64,000 nucleotides of DNA, from assembly GCA_030649945.1 (NCBI GenBank), contig JAUSFE010000054.1, forward strand, positions 1 to 64,000, given 5' to 3'. A program made the translations under genes and the position numbers. Below are positions 17,380 to 25,150 of this stretch, piece after piece. The notes beneath the pieces were generated by a model. That model saw nothing but the letters and a program-made list of their open reading frames with translations. It searched no databases and was not told the origin of the DNA. The number at the start of each line of letters is the position of its first letter. The stretch's first letter is position 1. The stretch comes from Dehalococcoidia bacterium. Its GTDB lineage: Bacteria; Chloroflexota; Dehalococcoidia; SM23-28-2; RBG-16-64-32.

Positions 17380-17408
17380 TTGTCCATTACCACCAGCGGA
17401 TGTAACAT
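17380..17408 (+). promoter_or_regulatory. Leaderless-type promoter of second PQQ-dehydrogenase-like gene
   Basis: TTGTCC (17380-17385), 17-bp spacer, TAACAT (17403-17408); ATG follows after 8 nt. No ribosome-binding site is possible between a normal start site and the ATG. Confidence 0.62.
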
Positions 17409-17416
17409 TTTGGGCA

Positions 17417-18562
17417 ATGCATCGCTCAAGGCTCCCCGGACTGGTCTTCCTCGCCCTGCTTGTGGGAATTGTTTGGCTCGTCGCGCCTGCCTGCGGGGGC
17501 GGTGGCGGCGTCAAGAAGATCGGCGGTGTCAGGTCAGAGTTGGTCGCTCTCGCCAGCGACACGGTGACGGGCATGGCCTTCGCCCCGGACGGGCGCCTCT
17601 TCATTACGGAACAGAACAGCGGCGATATTCGTGTCCTCACGGCTGAGGGCCAGCTCCTGGCCGAGCCGTTCGCTCACGTCGAGCCGGCCAGGCGGCTGGA
17701 ATGGGGCGTCCTGGGCGTGGCCGTAGATCCCGACTTCGAGACGAACCACTACGTCTACATCTATTTCACCCGGCCCGCCCCGGGTGATTCGGCCAAGCCA
17801 ATCCTGATGCGGTTCAAGGACGTCAATAACGTAGGAGTTGACCCCAAGGTCCTGATAGAGTTTCCCTATCTAGAGCCTGGGCTCAATCCTGTCGACGTCG
17901 GCGGCGGCCTCCACTTCGGGCCCGACGGCAATCTATACATCAGCATCGGCGACACCGACAAGCCAGACCTGGCCCAGGACCTTAGCAGCCCTTACGGCAA
18001 GATCCTTCGGGTCACCAGGGAGGGAGCGCCCGCCAGCGATAACCCCTTTGCTGATCGAGCGGGGGCTGACCGCAGGGTGTACGCCTACGGCTTTCGCAAT
18101 GCGTTCGGGTTCGCGATCGATCCGAAAAGCGGCCGCATCTACGCCGCCGATAACGGCACCGGCAATTGCGACGAGCTAAACCTCGTAGAGGCCGGCGAGG
18201 ACTACGGCTGGCCGCGATCTCTGACCGGTGGAGAGGTCCCCTGCCAGAACCCCGACGCCAAGGAACCGGTTTACCTGTATGCGAAGCCCGGAAAAGAGCC
18301 CCAAGCGATCTCCTCCAACGTCGCTCCCACCGGCGTGGAGTTCGTGTCCGCCCAGACGTATCCTGCCCTGGGCGACGGGCTGCTGGTATGCGAGTTCGTC
18401 ACCAAGTACATGCGCCGCCTCCAGTTCGCCGAGTCGGCCCCGGACAAGGTCACCGACGACAGCGTGGTCGTTGAAGACTGCACGGTGGCGCTCGCCGCCA
18501 ACCGCCGCGGCATCGTCTATTACTCCAACGGGGTCGAGATCCGCCGCCTGGCGCCGCAGTAG
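17417..18562 (+). CDS. PQQ-dependent sugar dehydrogenase-like lipoprotein (copy 2)
   Basis: The product is 381 aa. The signal peptide LPGLVFLALLVGIVWLVAPAC ends in a lipidation Cys, then a Gly stretch. Blades match the glucose/sorbosone dehydrogenase family: WGVLGVAVDPDFETNHYVY, GGGLHFGPDGNLYISIGD, GKILRVTREGAPASDNPF, VYAYGFRNAFGFAIDP, CDELNLVEAGEDYGWP. At the catalytic-His position the sequence reads NPVDVGGGLHF. It shares a layout and many identical segments with the minus-strand copy at 15167-16375, with a GT2 gene between them; the pair is divergently oriented. A role in outside oxidation of sugars is known for the family but may be lost here; a binding propeller is an alternative. Confidence 0.83.
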   Translation: MHRSRLPGLVFLALLVGIVWLVAPACGGGGGVKKIGGVRSELVALASDTVTGMAFAPDGRLFITEQNSGDIRVLTAEGQLLAEPFAHVEPARRLEWGVLGVAVDPDFETNHYVYIYFTRPAPGDSAKPILMRFKDVNNVGVDPKVLIEFPYLEPGLNPVDVGGGLHFGPDGNLYISIGDTDKPDLAQDLSSPYGKILRVTREGAPASDNPFADRAGADRRVYAYGFRNAFGFAIDPKSGRIYAADNGTGNCDELNLVEAGEDYGWPRSLTGGEVPCQNPDAKEPVYLYAKPGKEPQAISSNVAPTGVEFVSAQTYPALGDGLLVCEFVTKYMRRLQFAESAPDKVTDDSVVVEDCTVALAANRRGIVYYSNGVEIRRLAPQ

Positions 18563-18625
18563 CCCCGCACCCAAGTCGCTGGCGAACGCTATGGGGGCCG
18601 CACCCGCCACGGCATTCCCGAACGG

Positions 18626-20308
18626 TCAGCGGATCGGGCTCACCGCGGTCGCCCCTGCGGTCTCCCTGGGAAGGTAGTAGACGCTGAACAGTGGCTGCCC
18701 ACTGGAGCGGTTCTCCTGATGGGCGATCCCGCCGGGGTATAGCACCTGCACCTGGGGCAGCAGGTCAAAGTAGGGCTCCAGGAAGAGGTAGACGACATCC
18801 TTGCTGCGATCCGCCTCCAGGGTGAATTCGCCGTGCTCCCTGGACCTGTCCTCGCCGGGCCTGCCCGGCAGCAGGTATCTCTGCGTCTCGTATGGGTAGT
18901 AGAAGCGGCCGGAGTAGAGATAGACATAGGGTTGGCCGGGCAGGTCCGCCGTGTACTCCGAGGCTTTGGTGAGGTCCTCCACGAAGGACCACGAGGTGGA
19001 TGGTGAGTTGGCCACGGTATCGAAGTAACGAACGAGGTTCACCCGAGCGATCAGCGCCAACACCAGAACGACCGCCCCCAGCAAGGCCCAGCGCCCCACC
19101 GGCTTCAGCTTCAAAGCGTACTCCCAGATCAAGGCCAGGGGCATGGCCGCGGCGAGGCTGATGAAAGGGACCAGACCGAAGGTCCGCCGGTACGATCCAT
19201 CCACGGTAAATACCGCGAGCGCTGGAAGAAGCAGGATCATGATCCAGACCAGGACGTGGGTGGGCTGCCGCCACTTAACAGCCATGTAAGCTAAACCGGC
19301 GAGAGCGAGGACCGTGGTGAATCTATCGAGGATGGGAGTGAGGCCCAGCATATCGGCCGAATCCAACTTCGCCTCCCACGTCAGCGCTCGAAAGTAGTCC
19401 CATGCCCGAGAGGCGAGGAAGCCGACGCGGTCAAAGAAACCCCCTTGCTCTTCGTAGGTCGGGTGGTTGAAGATCAGGGCGGCTTTCCGTGCGCCATCAT
19501 TCCTGTACAGGCTGCTGCTATCAAGGGCTTCCCGGATCAGCGGCAGCGCAGCTATGAAGGCGGCGATGCTGAACAGAGCCAGGCCGCGCAACAGCTCGCG
19601 CCTCGCCATAGGCTCTCCGCGAATGAGCGCCCAAACGAAGAAGAGCGCCATACCGCCCGCAAACAGTGGCCAGGCTGGGTACGTGTGAACGCCAAGGCCC
19701 ATCAGAGCGCCCGCCAGCACGAACAGGGCCAGGCTGCGGGTGCGGAAAGCCCAGAACACGGCCGCCAGCGTCGCCACCTCCATGAGCGGCCAGGAGTTGA
19801 CCGTGAACGCGATCCTGCTGAGCTGGATGTGCCAGAGAGACACAGCGAGGATGAAGGCCGCGATGAGAGCAGCGGTCTTCCCCGTCATCTCCCTGAACGC
19901 CACGTAGGCCACGGGGATGGTGGCGGCGCCCAATATCGCCACCGGCAGCCGGATGGCCAGAACGGTGTTACCTAGCAACCACACGAAGGGGGCCGTCAAG
20001 TACATCGGCCCGGAGTTGATCCCGTAGCCGGTCGGCACATAGGCGCCGATCCAGCCCTCGTCCAGGATGCGACGAGCGTTCAGGCCGACCAGCCCCTCAT
20101 CCCCGGTAATGCCGGGGGGGATGTCCGCGAGCTGGTAGAGACGGAGGAAGGCCGCCAGAGCGGTAACTGCCAGGACAGCCCAGAGCCAGGGATTAGCGAG
20201 AAAGCGGCGGACAGCCGCCGCCTCGATGTGCGGCAACCGGAGCCTTGACGAAATCAGCCCCTGCCGCAACGAGCTATTGGAGTGGCGAACCTGGGACCAC
20301 ACCCACAT
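18626..20308 (-). CDS. GT39 family (ArnT/PMT-like) membrane glycosyltransferase
   Basis: The product is 560 aa. The first loop after helix 1, LADIPPGITGDEGLVGLNAR, has the canonical DE pair of GT39/GT83 GT-C transferases, and multiple membrane helices follow. A polar, outward-facing C-terminal domain (about 440-550) contains LPGQPYVYLYSGRFYYPYE. Such enzymes transfer a sugar from polyprenyl phosphate to lipid or protein. The start is uncertain: GGGGAG abuts ATG 20308, so GTG two codons later is better spaced. It is divergent from the large GT39-YYY fusion gene. Confidence 0.82.
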   Translation of the reverse strand: MWVWSQVRHSNSSLRQGLISSRLRLPHIEAAAVRRFLANPWLWAVLAVTALAAFLRLYQLADIPPGITGDEGLVGLNARRILDEGWIGAYVPTGYGINSGPMYLTAPFVWLLGNTVLAIRLPVAILGAATIPVAYVAFREMTGKTAALIAAFILAVSLWHIQLSRIAFTVNSWPLMEVATLAAVFWAFRTRSLALFVLAGALMGLGVHTYPAWPLFAGGMALFFVWALIRGEPMARRELLRGLALFSIAAFIAALPLIREALDSSSLYRNDGARKAALIFNHPTYEEQGGFFDRVGFLASRAWDYFRALTWEAKLDSADMLGLTPILDRFTTVLALAGLAYMAVKWRQPTHVLVWIMILLLPALAVFTVDGSYRRTFGLVPFISLAAAMPLALIWEYALKLKPVGRWALLGAVVLVLALIARVNLVRYFDTVANSPSTSWSFVEDLTKASEYTADLPGQPYVYLYSGRFYYPYETQRYLLPGRPGEDRSREHGEFTLEADRSKDVVYLFLEPYFDLLPQVQVLYPGGIAHQENRSSGQPLFSVYYLPRETAGATAVSPIR

Positions 20309-20418
20309 CTCCCCACTAAGAATCTACGTAAGCACCATTCTATCACCGGCCCTCCCGACTACGGTGCCCTCATGAAAGCATTTACGCAATAAACACCAGG
20401 AGTCCATCCAACCTGGGG

Positions 20419-20447
20419 AAGACACTTAAAGGGCGACGACGTATAAT
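20419..20447 (+). promoter_or_regulatory. Promoter of the GT39-YYY fusion gene
   Basis: AAGACA (20419-20424), 17-bp spacer, perfect TATAAT (20442-20447), 59 nt before the GTG start. The -35 matches four of six consensus bases. Confidence 0.55.
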
Positions 20448-20506
20448 ATCGCAATACAATACCCGATGATGCCAGTGGCTCCGCGTGCTCCGGACGTTGG
20501 GGGGCT

Positions 20507-23500
20507 GTGAGGAACTCTACTCGCATCCCTTGGGACATGGCTGCCGTCGCCTCCCAATGGTGGGCCGCCTTCAGACAGGATGAGTCAGCGCGCCGCCGAG
20601 CGGCTGTGGCTCTCGTGCTGGGCTTCGTGGTGGTGCTGGCCTTAAGCCTGCGCCTCACTGGCGTCAACTGGGACGGTGACCACCACCTGAACCCGGACGA
20701 ACGGTTCCTCTCCACCGTCAGCCCCACGATCCAGTTTCCCAGCGGTCCAGTCGAGTACTTCGACACCGCCGAATCACCCCTAAACCCGTACAACAAGGGC
20801 TTCCCAACCTACGTGTACGGGACGCTTCCCCTTTTCACCACGAAGGCCGTGGGCGAGTTCCTGGGCCTGGGCGGTTACAACGACGTGACGCGGGTAGGGC
20901 GAGTCCTCTCCGCCCTGGTAGACGTGGGAAGCGTTATCGTCCTCTTCCTGCTAGGCTCCTATCTGTTCAACCGCCGCGTCGGTCTCCTTGCCGCCTTCCT
21001 CCTCTCGGTCACCGTCCTCCATATCCAGTACTCTCACTACTTCGTTGTCGATAACTACCTCGCCTTCTTCAGCCTGGTGAGCATCTACTTCGCCGTCCGG
21101 GTAGCGAAGGAAGGGGGCTGGCGCAACTTCGCCCTCGCCGGCGCCATGTTCGGCCTGGCCCTGGCCAGCAAGGGCAGCGCCGCGCCCCTGGCCCTCATCA
21201 TCACGATGGCAGCGGCCATCCGGGCCTGGCCCAGCGTCAGGGAACGTCTGGCGAATATGGAGCGGCCCGTCGCGCCAGCTACGGCCTCCTTCTGGCAAGA
21301 GCTCTGGTCCAGGGAGCTGAGGGAGACGCTACTGGGTCTGGCGCTGGCGGCCGGTCTGACCTTCGTCACCTTTCGCGTAGCCCAACCCTACGCCTTCGAT
21401 GGCCCCTGGCCATGGAGCATCTCCCAGGTCTGGCTGAACGACATCGATAGGGTGCTTGACATCCAGTCCGGCAAGGGGGCATTCCCGCCGTCAGTGCGCT
21501 GGATCGGAAGCACCCCCTACCTGTATCCGCTGCAGAACATAGCCCTGTGGGGGCTGGGTCTCCCTCTGGCGTTGGCTGCAGGGGGCGGCTTCCTTTACGC
21601 CGCCTGGCGCCTGGTGCGCCACCGCGAGCCCATCCTCCTGCTCCTGCTCACATGGGTTGCGGTCATCTTCGTCTGGCAGGGGGGCCGGTTCACCTCATAC
21701 ATGCGGTACGTCCTGCACATCTACCCGGTGCTGGTGCTTCTGGCGGCATATGGTCTGGTACAACTGTGGCAGGCAGCAAGGATCGGCACCCTCCCGGAAC
21801 GGATACAAAGGTTCTTGCCTGGGCCGGCTCGCCACTTGCCGCTGCTGGGGCGGGTGGCCGTAGCGGCCGTGGTTGTCCTGACACTTCTCTGGGCCCTGGC
21901 CTTCACCAACATTTACCGGCATCCCGTCACCCGAGTGGAAGCCTCAGGCTGGATCTTCGCCAACGTACCGCCCGGGAGCGCCATAGCCGTCGAGTCAGCC
22001 TGGGACGACGGCCTTCCGTTCCCCGTCGACGGCCACGACCCCGGCACAACGTACCAGTTCATCGACCTGCAGCTATACGACTTCGACACAGTGGAGAAGC
22101 GGGACGCGCTCGTCGCCAAGCTGGATGACGCTGACTACCTCACGATTTCCAGCGACCGGCTATACCGTTCGATCCCGCGCGCCCCCGCCGTCTATCCGAT
22201 GACGAGTCTCTACTACGAGCTCCTCTTTTCAGGGCAGCTGGGCTTCGATCGTATCAAGACGTTCACCTCTTTCCCCAGGCTGTTCGGCATCTCCATCTCC
22301 GACGACGGCGCCGAAGAGTCCTTCACCGTCTATGACCACCCCAAAGCGCTCATCTTCAAGAAGAGCGCTACCTTCTCTCGCGAGAAGGTAGCCCAGCTGC
22401 TGGGCGCGGCACCGGTAGAGACGGCGATGCTACTGTTGCCCGCCGACGCCGGGAAGAACGGCCTGCTCCTGCGGCCGGATGACCTCCGGACGCAGCGCAG
22501 CGGCGGCACCTGGACCGACATCTTCGACTCGAGCAGCTTCCCCAACGAGCACTCGAAGTACGCCTGGCTCGTCTGGCTCCTGCCGATACAGCTCGCCGCC
22601 CTGGCGCTGGTGCCCGCGGCCGTTCGGCTCTTCCGCTGGCTTCCCGACCGCGGCTACCTGCTGACGAAGCCCCTGGGCCTTCTCGTCGTGTCGTATCTGG
22701 TGTTCACGGGCGTCAGCCTGGGGCTGGTGGAGTTCACGAGGGGCACTATCGAAGCAGCGATGCTTCTTGTCATCGCGCTGGGGCTCGTCTCGTACGTCGC
22801 GTGGCGGGAGCAGGTGCTCAGCTTCGTCCGCGAGCGCTGGCGCTCGATCCTGCTGGCGGAGGTCATCTTCATCGGCGCCTTCCTCGCTCTGTACCTGCTG
22901 CGCCTGGAGAACCCCGACCTCTGGCACCCGTTCCGGGGCGGCGAGAAACCGATGAACTTCGCCTATCTGAACGCGATAACCCGCAGCACGACCCTCCCTC
23001 CCTACGACCCCTGGTTCGCCGGCGGCTATCTGAACTACTACTACTTCGGTCACTTCATGACGGCCACTATGGTCAAGCTGACGGGCATCCTGCCGGAGAT
23101 TTCCTACAACCTGGCCGTTCCCCTCTTCTTCGCTTTCACCGTGGGGGTCACCTACTCGCTGGGGTACAACATGGCGGGCGCCGTTCGCAGCCGGCTGGCA
23201 AGCCGTCGCACGTCCGCGCGCGCCGTCGTAGGCGCGGGGCTGCTGGCGGTCGTCATGGTCGCGGTGGCGGGTAACCTGGACGCGATCGACCAGATGGCCG
23301 ACCGGCTATCGCTGATCAGCTCCTGGCACGTGGGCAGCGGCATCCCATTCATCAGCGGAGCGGTGGGCACGCTGGGCGGCCTCTGGGAGGTAATCTTCGG
23401 CGGCACCGGACTGCCCACCATCGATTACTGGCGCCCCAGCCGGATGATGGCCCCCACGATCAGCATCACGGAGTTCCCCTTCTTCAGCTTCCTGTTCGCG

Positions 23501-25108
23501 GACCTGCACGCCCACGTCATGGCGATCCCCTTCGCCATCACCTCGCTGGGCATCGGGCTGGCGCTGGTGCAGACCGGAGCCGCCGAGAGGCGACCGGGCA
23601 GATGGCTGCCATCTCCCAACCGGCTCCTGCTGGCGGCTCTCCTGGCCCTGGTGCTGGGAGCCCTGCGCTGGATCAACTCCTGGGACTACCCAACCTTCCT
23701 TCTCGTCGGAATCGCTGCTCTGCTCATCTGTGAGCGGGCCTCCGAGGGTCGCTTCAGCTGGCCCCTGGTCGTGCGGGGCGCCGTTGGCTCCGGGCTGATC
23801 GTGTTCCTCTCTGTCCTGCTGTTCTACCCCTTCCAGGCGGACTACGAGCAGTTCCAGGCGGGCCTGCACCCCACCGTGGAGACTACGGTCCTCCGCCAGT
23901 ACTTCTCCCACTTCGGGCTGTTCATCGTGACCATCGCCGGCCTTCTGACGTTCCTCTGGACGCGGAGGCTCCGCCGGACGGAGTGGCGCGACGCCGCCCT
24001 CCAGTTCATCGCCGTCGCCTTCGGCCTCGTATTCCTCACCGTGCTCCTTCTCGCCCTCTCCAAGCCGCTGGCAGGGTTCATCCCGATCTCCGTGACCGGC
24101 CTCTCCGCCGACCAGTTCCTGGGAGACCTCGTGAGCGTCCGCCTTTCGTCCGGCTCCGCTCCCAGCTTCGGCCTGCCGCTGCTGCCCTTCGCCTATCCCG
24201 CCCTCGCCGCCGTCATCGTGCTAGCCTGGCACGAACTCAGGCGCGATCTGCCCGACTCGCCCCTCCGGCTGTTCATCCTGGCGATGCTGGCGATGGCGCT
24301 GGGGCTCAGCATCGGTGTCGACGTCGTCAACATAGACGGCGACATCCAGCGGATGAACACGGTCTTCAAGTTCTACGTGCACATCTGGCTCCTGCTGGCC
24401 CTGGTCTCCGCTTTCGGAGCCTGGTATCTCCTGGTGGCGGTCCGCCCACCGCCTGCGAGCGCGCAACCTGCGCCGTTACAGCTCTCCCTTCTGAGAGCGC
24501 GGCGGCTCTGGGCGGCGGCGCTAGTCCTCCTCCTGCTGGGCGCCCTCCTCTACCCCCTCCGGGCCACGCCGGCCCGCCTCGACGACCGCTTCCTGGAGCT
24601 GCCGCGCACGGTGAACGGCGCGGCCTTCATGGAGCAGGCGACATACCAGGACGCCAACGGCCCCGTCATCCTCGCGCAGGACCTGTACGCGATCCAGTGG
24701 CTGCGAGACAACGTCGAAGGGTCGCCGGCAATCATGGAGGCGAACACGCCGCTCTACAGCTGGGGCTCCCGCTTCTCCATCTATACCGGCCTGCCGACTG
24801 TAATCGGATGGGACTTCCACCAGGTGGTGCAGCGGGGCAAGTTCGCATCCCAGATAGCGGCGCGCCAGGCGGACGTCTCCCAGTTCTACAGCAACCCCAA
24901 CCCCGCGGAGGCCCTGCGTATCCTCAAGAAATACCAGGTGTCATACGTCATCGTCGGTCAGTTGGAGCGGCTCTATTACCCGGCGGCTGGCCTGGCGAAG
25001 TTCGACGATAACCTGGGCGGCGCCCTGGAGCTCGTCTACGAGAACCCCGGCAACAAGATCTACAGGATCAAGACCCAGGTTCTGCAGCCCCTGGCGATCT
25101 CTCCCTGA
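20507..25108 (+). CDS. GT39-like domain fused to DUF2298/YYY domain (1533 aa)
   Basis: This giant polytopic protein has two halves. The N-terminal half (about residues 40-690) is GT39-like: WDGDHHLNPDERFLSTVSP has the acidic loop motif, followed by helices and a polar outside domain (TRVEASGWIFANVPPGSAI). The C-terminal half (about 690-1533) starts with SKYAWLVWLLPIQLAALALV and PDRGYLLTKPLGLLVVSYL. It carries the hallmark LNYYYFGHFM after PPYDPWFAGGY and ends in the same soluble domain as the two stand-alone YYY proteins (IQWLRDNVEGSPAIMEAN, GLPTVIGWDFHQV, KYQVSYVIVGQLERLYY). It is the only fused copy here. GTG 20507 follows GGGGGG; ATG 20537 is an alternative. It is convergent with the third YYY gene. 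Confidence 0.88.
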   Translation: MRNSTRIPWDMAAVASQWWAAFRQDESARRRAAVALVLGFVVVLALSLRLTGVNWDGDHHLNPDERFLSTVSPTIQFPSGPVEYFDTAESPLNPYNKGFPTYVYGTLPLFTTKAVGEFLGLGGYNDVTRVGRVLSALVDVGSVIVLFLLGSYLFNRRVGLLAAFLLSVTVLHIQYSHYFVVDNYLAFFSLVSIYFAVRVAKEGGWRNFALAGAMFGLALASKGSAAPLALIITMAAAIRAWPSVRERLANMERPVAPATASFWQELWSRELRETLLGLALAAGLTFVTFRVAQPYAFDGPWPWSISQVWLNDIDRVLDIQSGKGAFPPSVRWIGSTPYLYPLQNIALWGLGLPLALAAGGGFLYAAWRLVRHREPILLLLLTWVAVIFVWQGGRFTSYMRYVLHIYPVLVLLAAYGLVQLWQAARIGTLPERIQRFLPGPARHLPLLGRVAVAAVVVLTLLWALAFTNIYRHPVTRVEASGWIFANVPPGSAIAVESAWDDGLPFPVDGHDPGTTYQFIDLQLYDFDTVEKRDALVAKLDDADYLTISSDRLYRSIPRAPAVYPMTSLYYELLFSGQLGFDRIKTFTSFPRLFGISISDDGAEESFTVYDHPKALIFKKSATFSREKVAQLLGAAPVETAMLLLPADAGKNGLLLRPDDLRTQRSGGTWTDIFDSSSFPNEHSKYAWLVWLLPIQLAALALVPAAVRLFRWLPDRGYLLTKPLGLLVVSYLVFTGVSLGLVEFTRGTIEAAMLLVIALGLVSYVAWREQVLSFVRERWRSILLAEVIFIGAFLALYLLRLENPDLWHPFRGGEKPMNFAYLNAITRSTTLPPYDPWFAGGYLNYYYFGHFMTATMVKLTGILPEISYNLAVPLFFAFTVGVTYSLGYNMAGAVRSRLASRRTSARAVVGAGLLAVVMVAVAGNLDAIDQMADRLSLISSWHVGSGIPFISGAVGTLGGLWEVIFGGTGLPTIDYWRPSRMMAPTISITEFPFFSFLFADLHAHVMAIPFAITSLGIGLALVQTGAAERRPGRWLPSPNRLLLAALLALVLGALRWINSWDYPTFLLVGIAALLICERASEGRFSWPLVVRGAVGSGLIVFLSVLLFYPFQADYEQFQAGLHPTVETTVLRQYFSHFGLFIVTIAGLLTFLWTRRLRRTEWRDAALQFIAVAFGLVFLTVLLLALSKPLAGFIPISVTGLSADQFLGDLVSVRLSSGSAPSFGLPLLPFAYPALAAVIVLAWHELRRDLPDSPLRLFILAMLAMALGLSIGVDVVNIDGDIQRMNTVFKFYVHIWLLLALVSAFGAWYLLVAVRPPPASAQPAPLQLSLLRARRLWAAALVLLLLGALLYPLRATPARLDDRFLELPRTVNGAAFMEQATYQDANGPVILAQDLYAIQWLRDNVEGSPAIMEANTPLYSWGSRFSIYTGLPTVIGWDFHQVVQRGKFASQIAARQADVSQFYSNPNPAEALRILKKYQVSYVIVGQLERLYYPAAGLAKFDDNLGGALELVYENPGNKIYRIKTQVLQPLAISP

Positions 25109-25150
25109 CCAGAGGCTGGGCTCGCCGCGCGGGCCGGCGGCCACGCCCGC

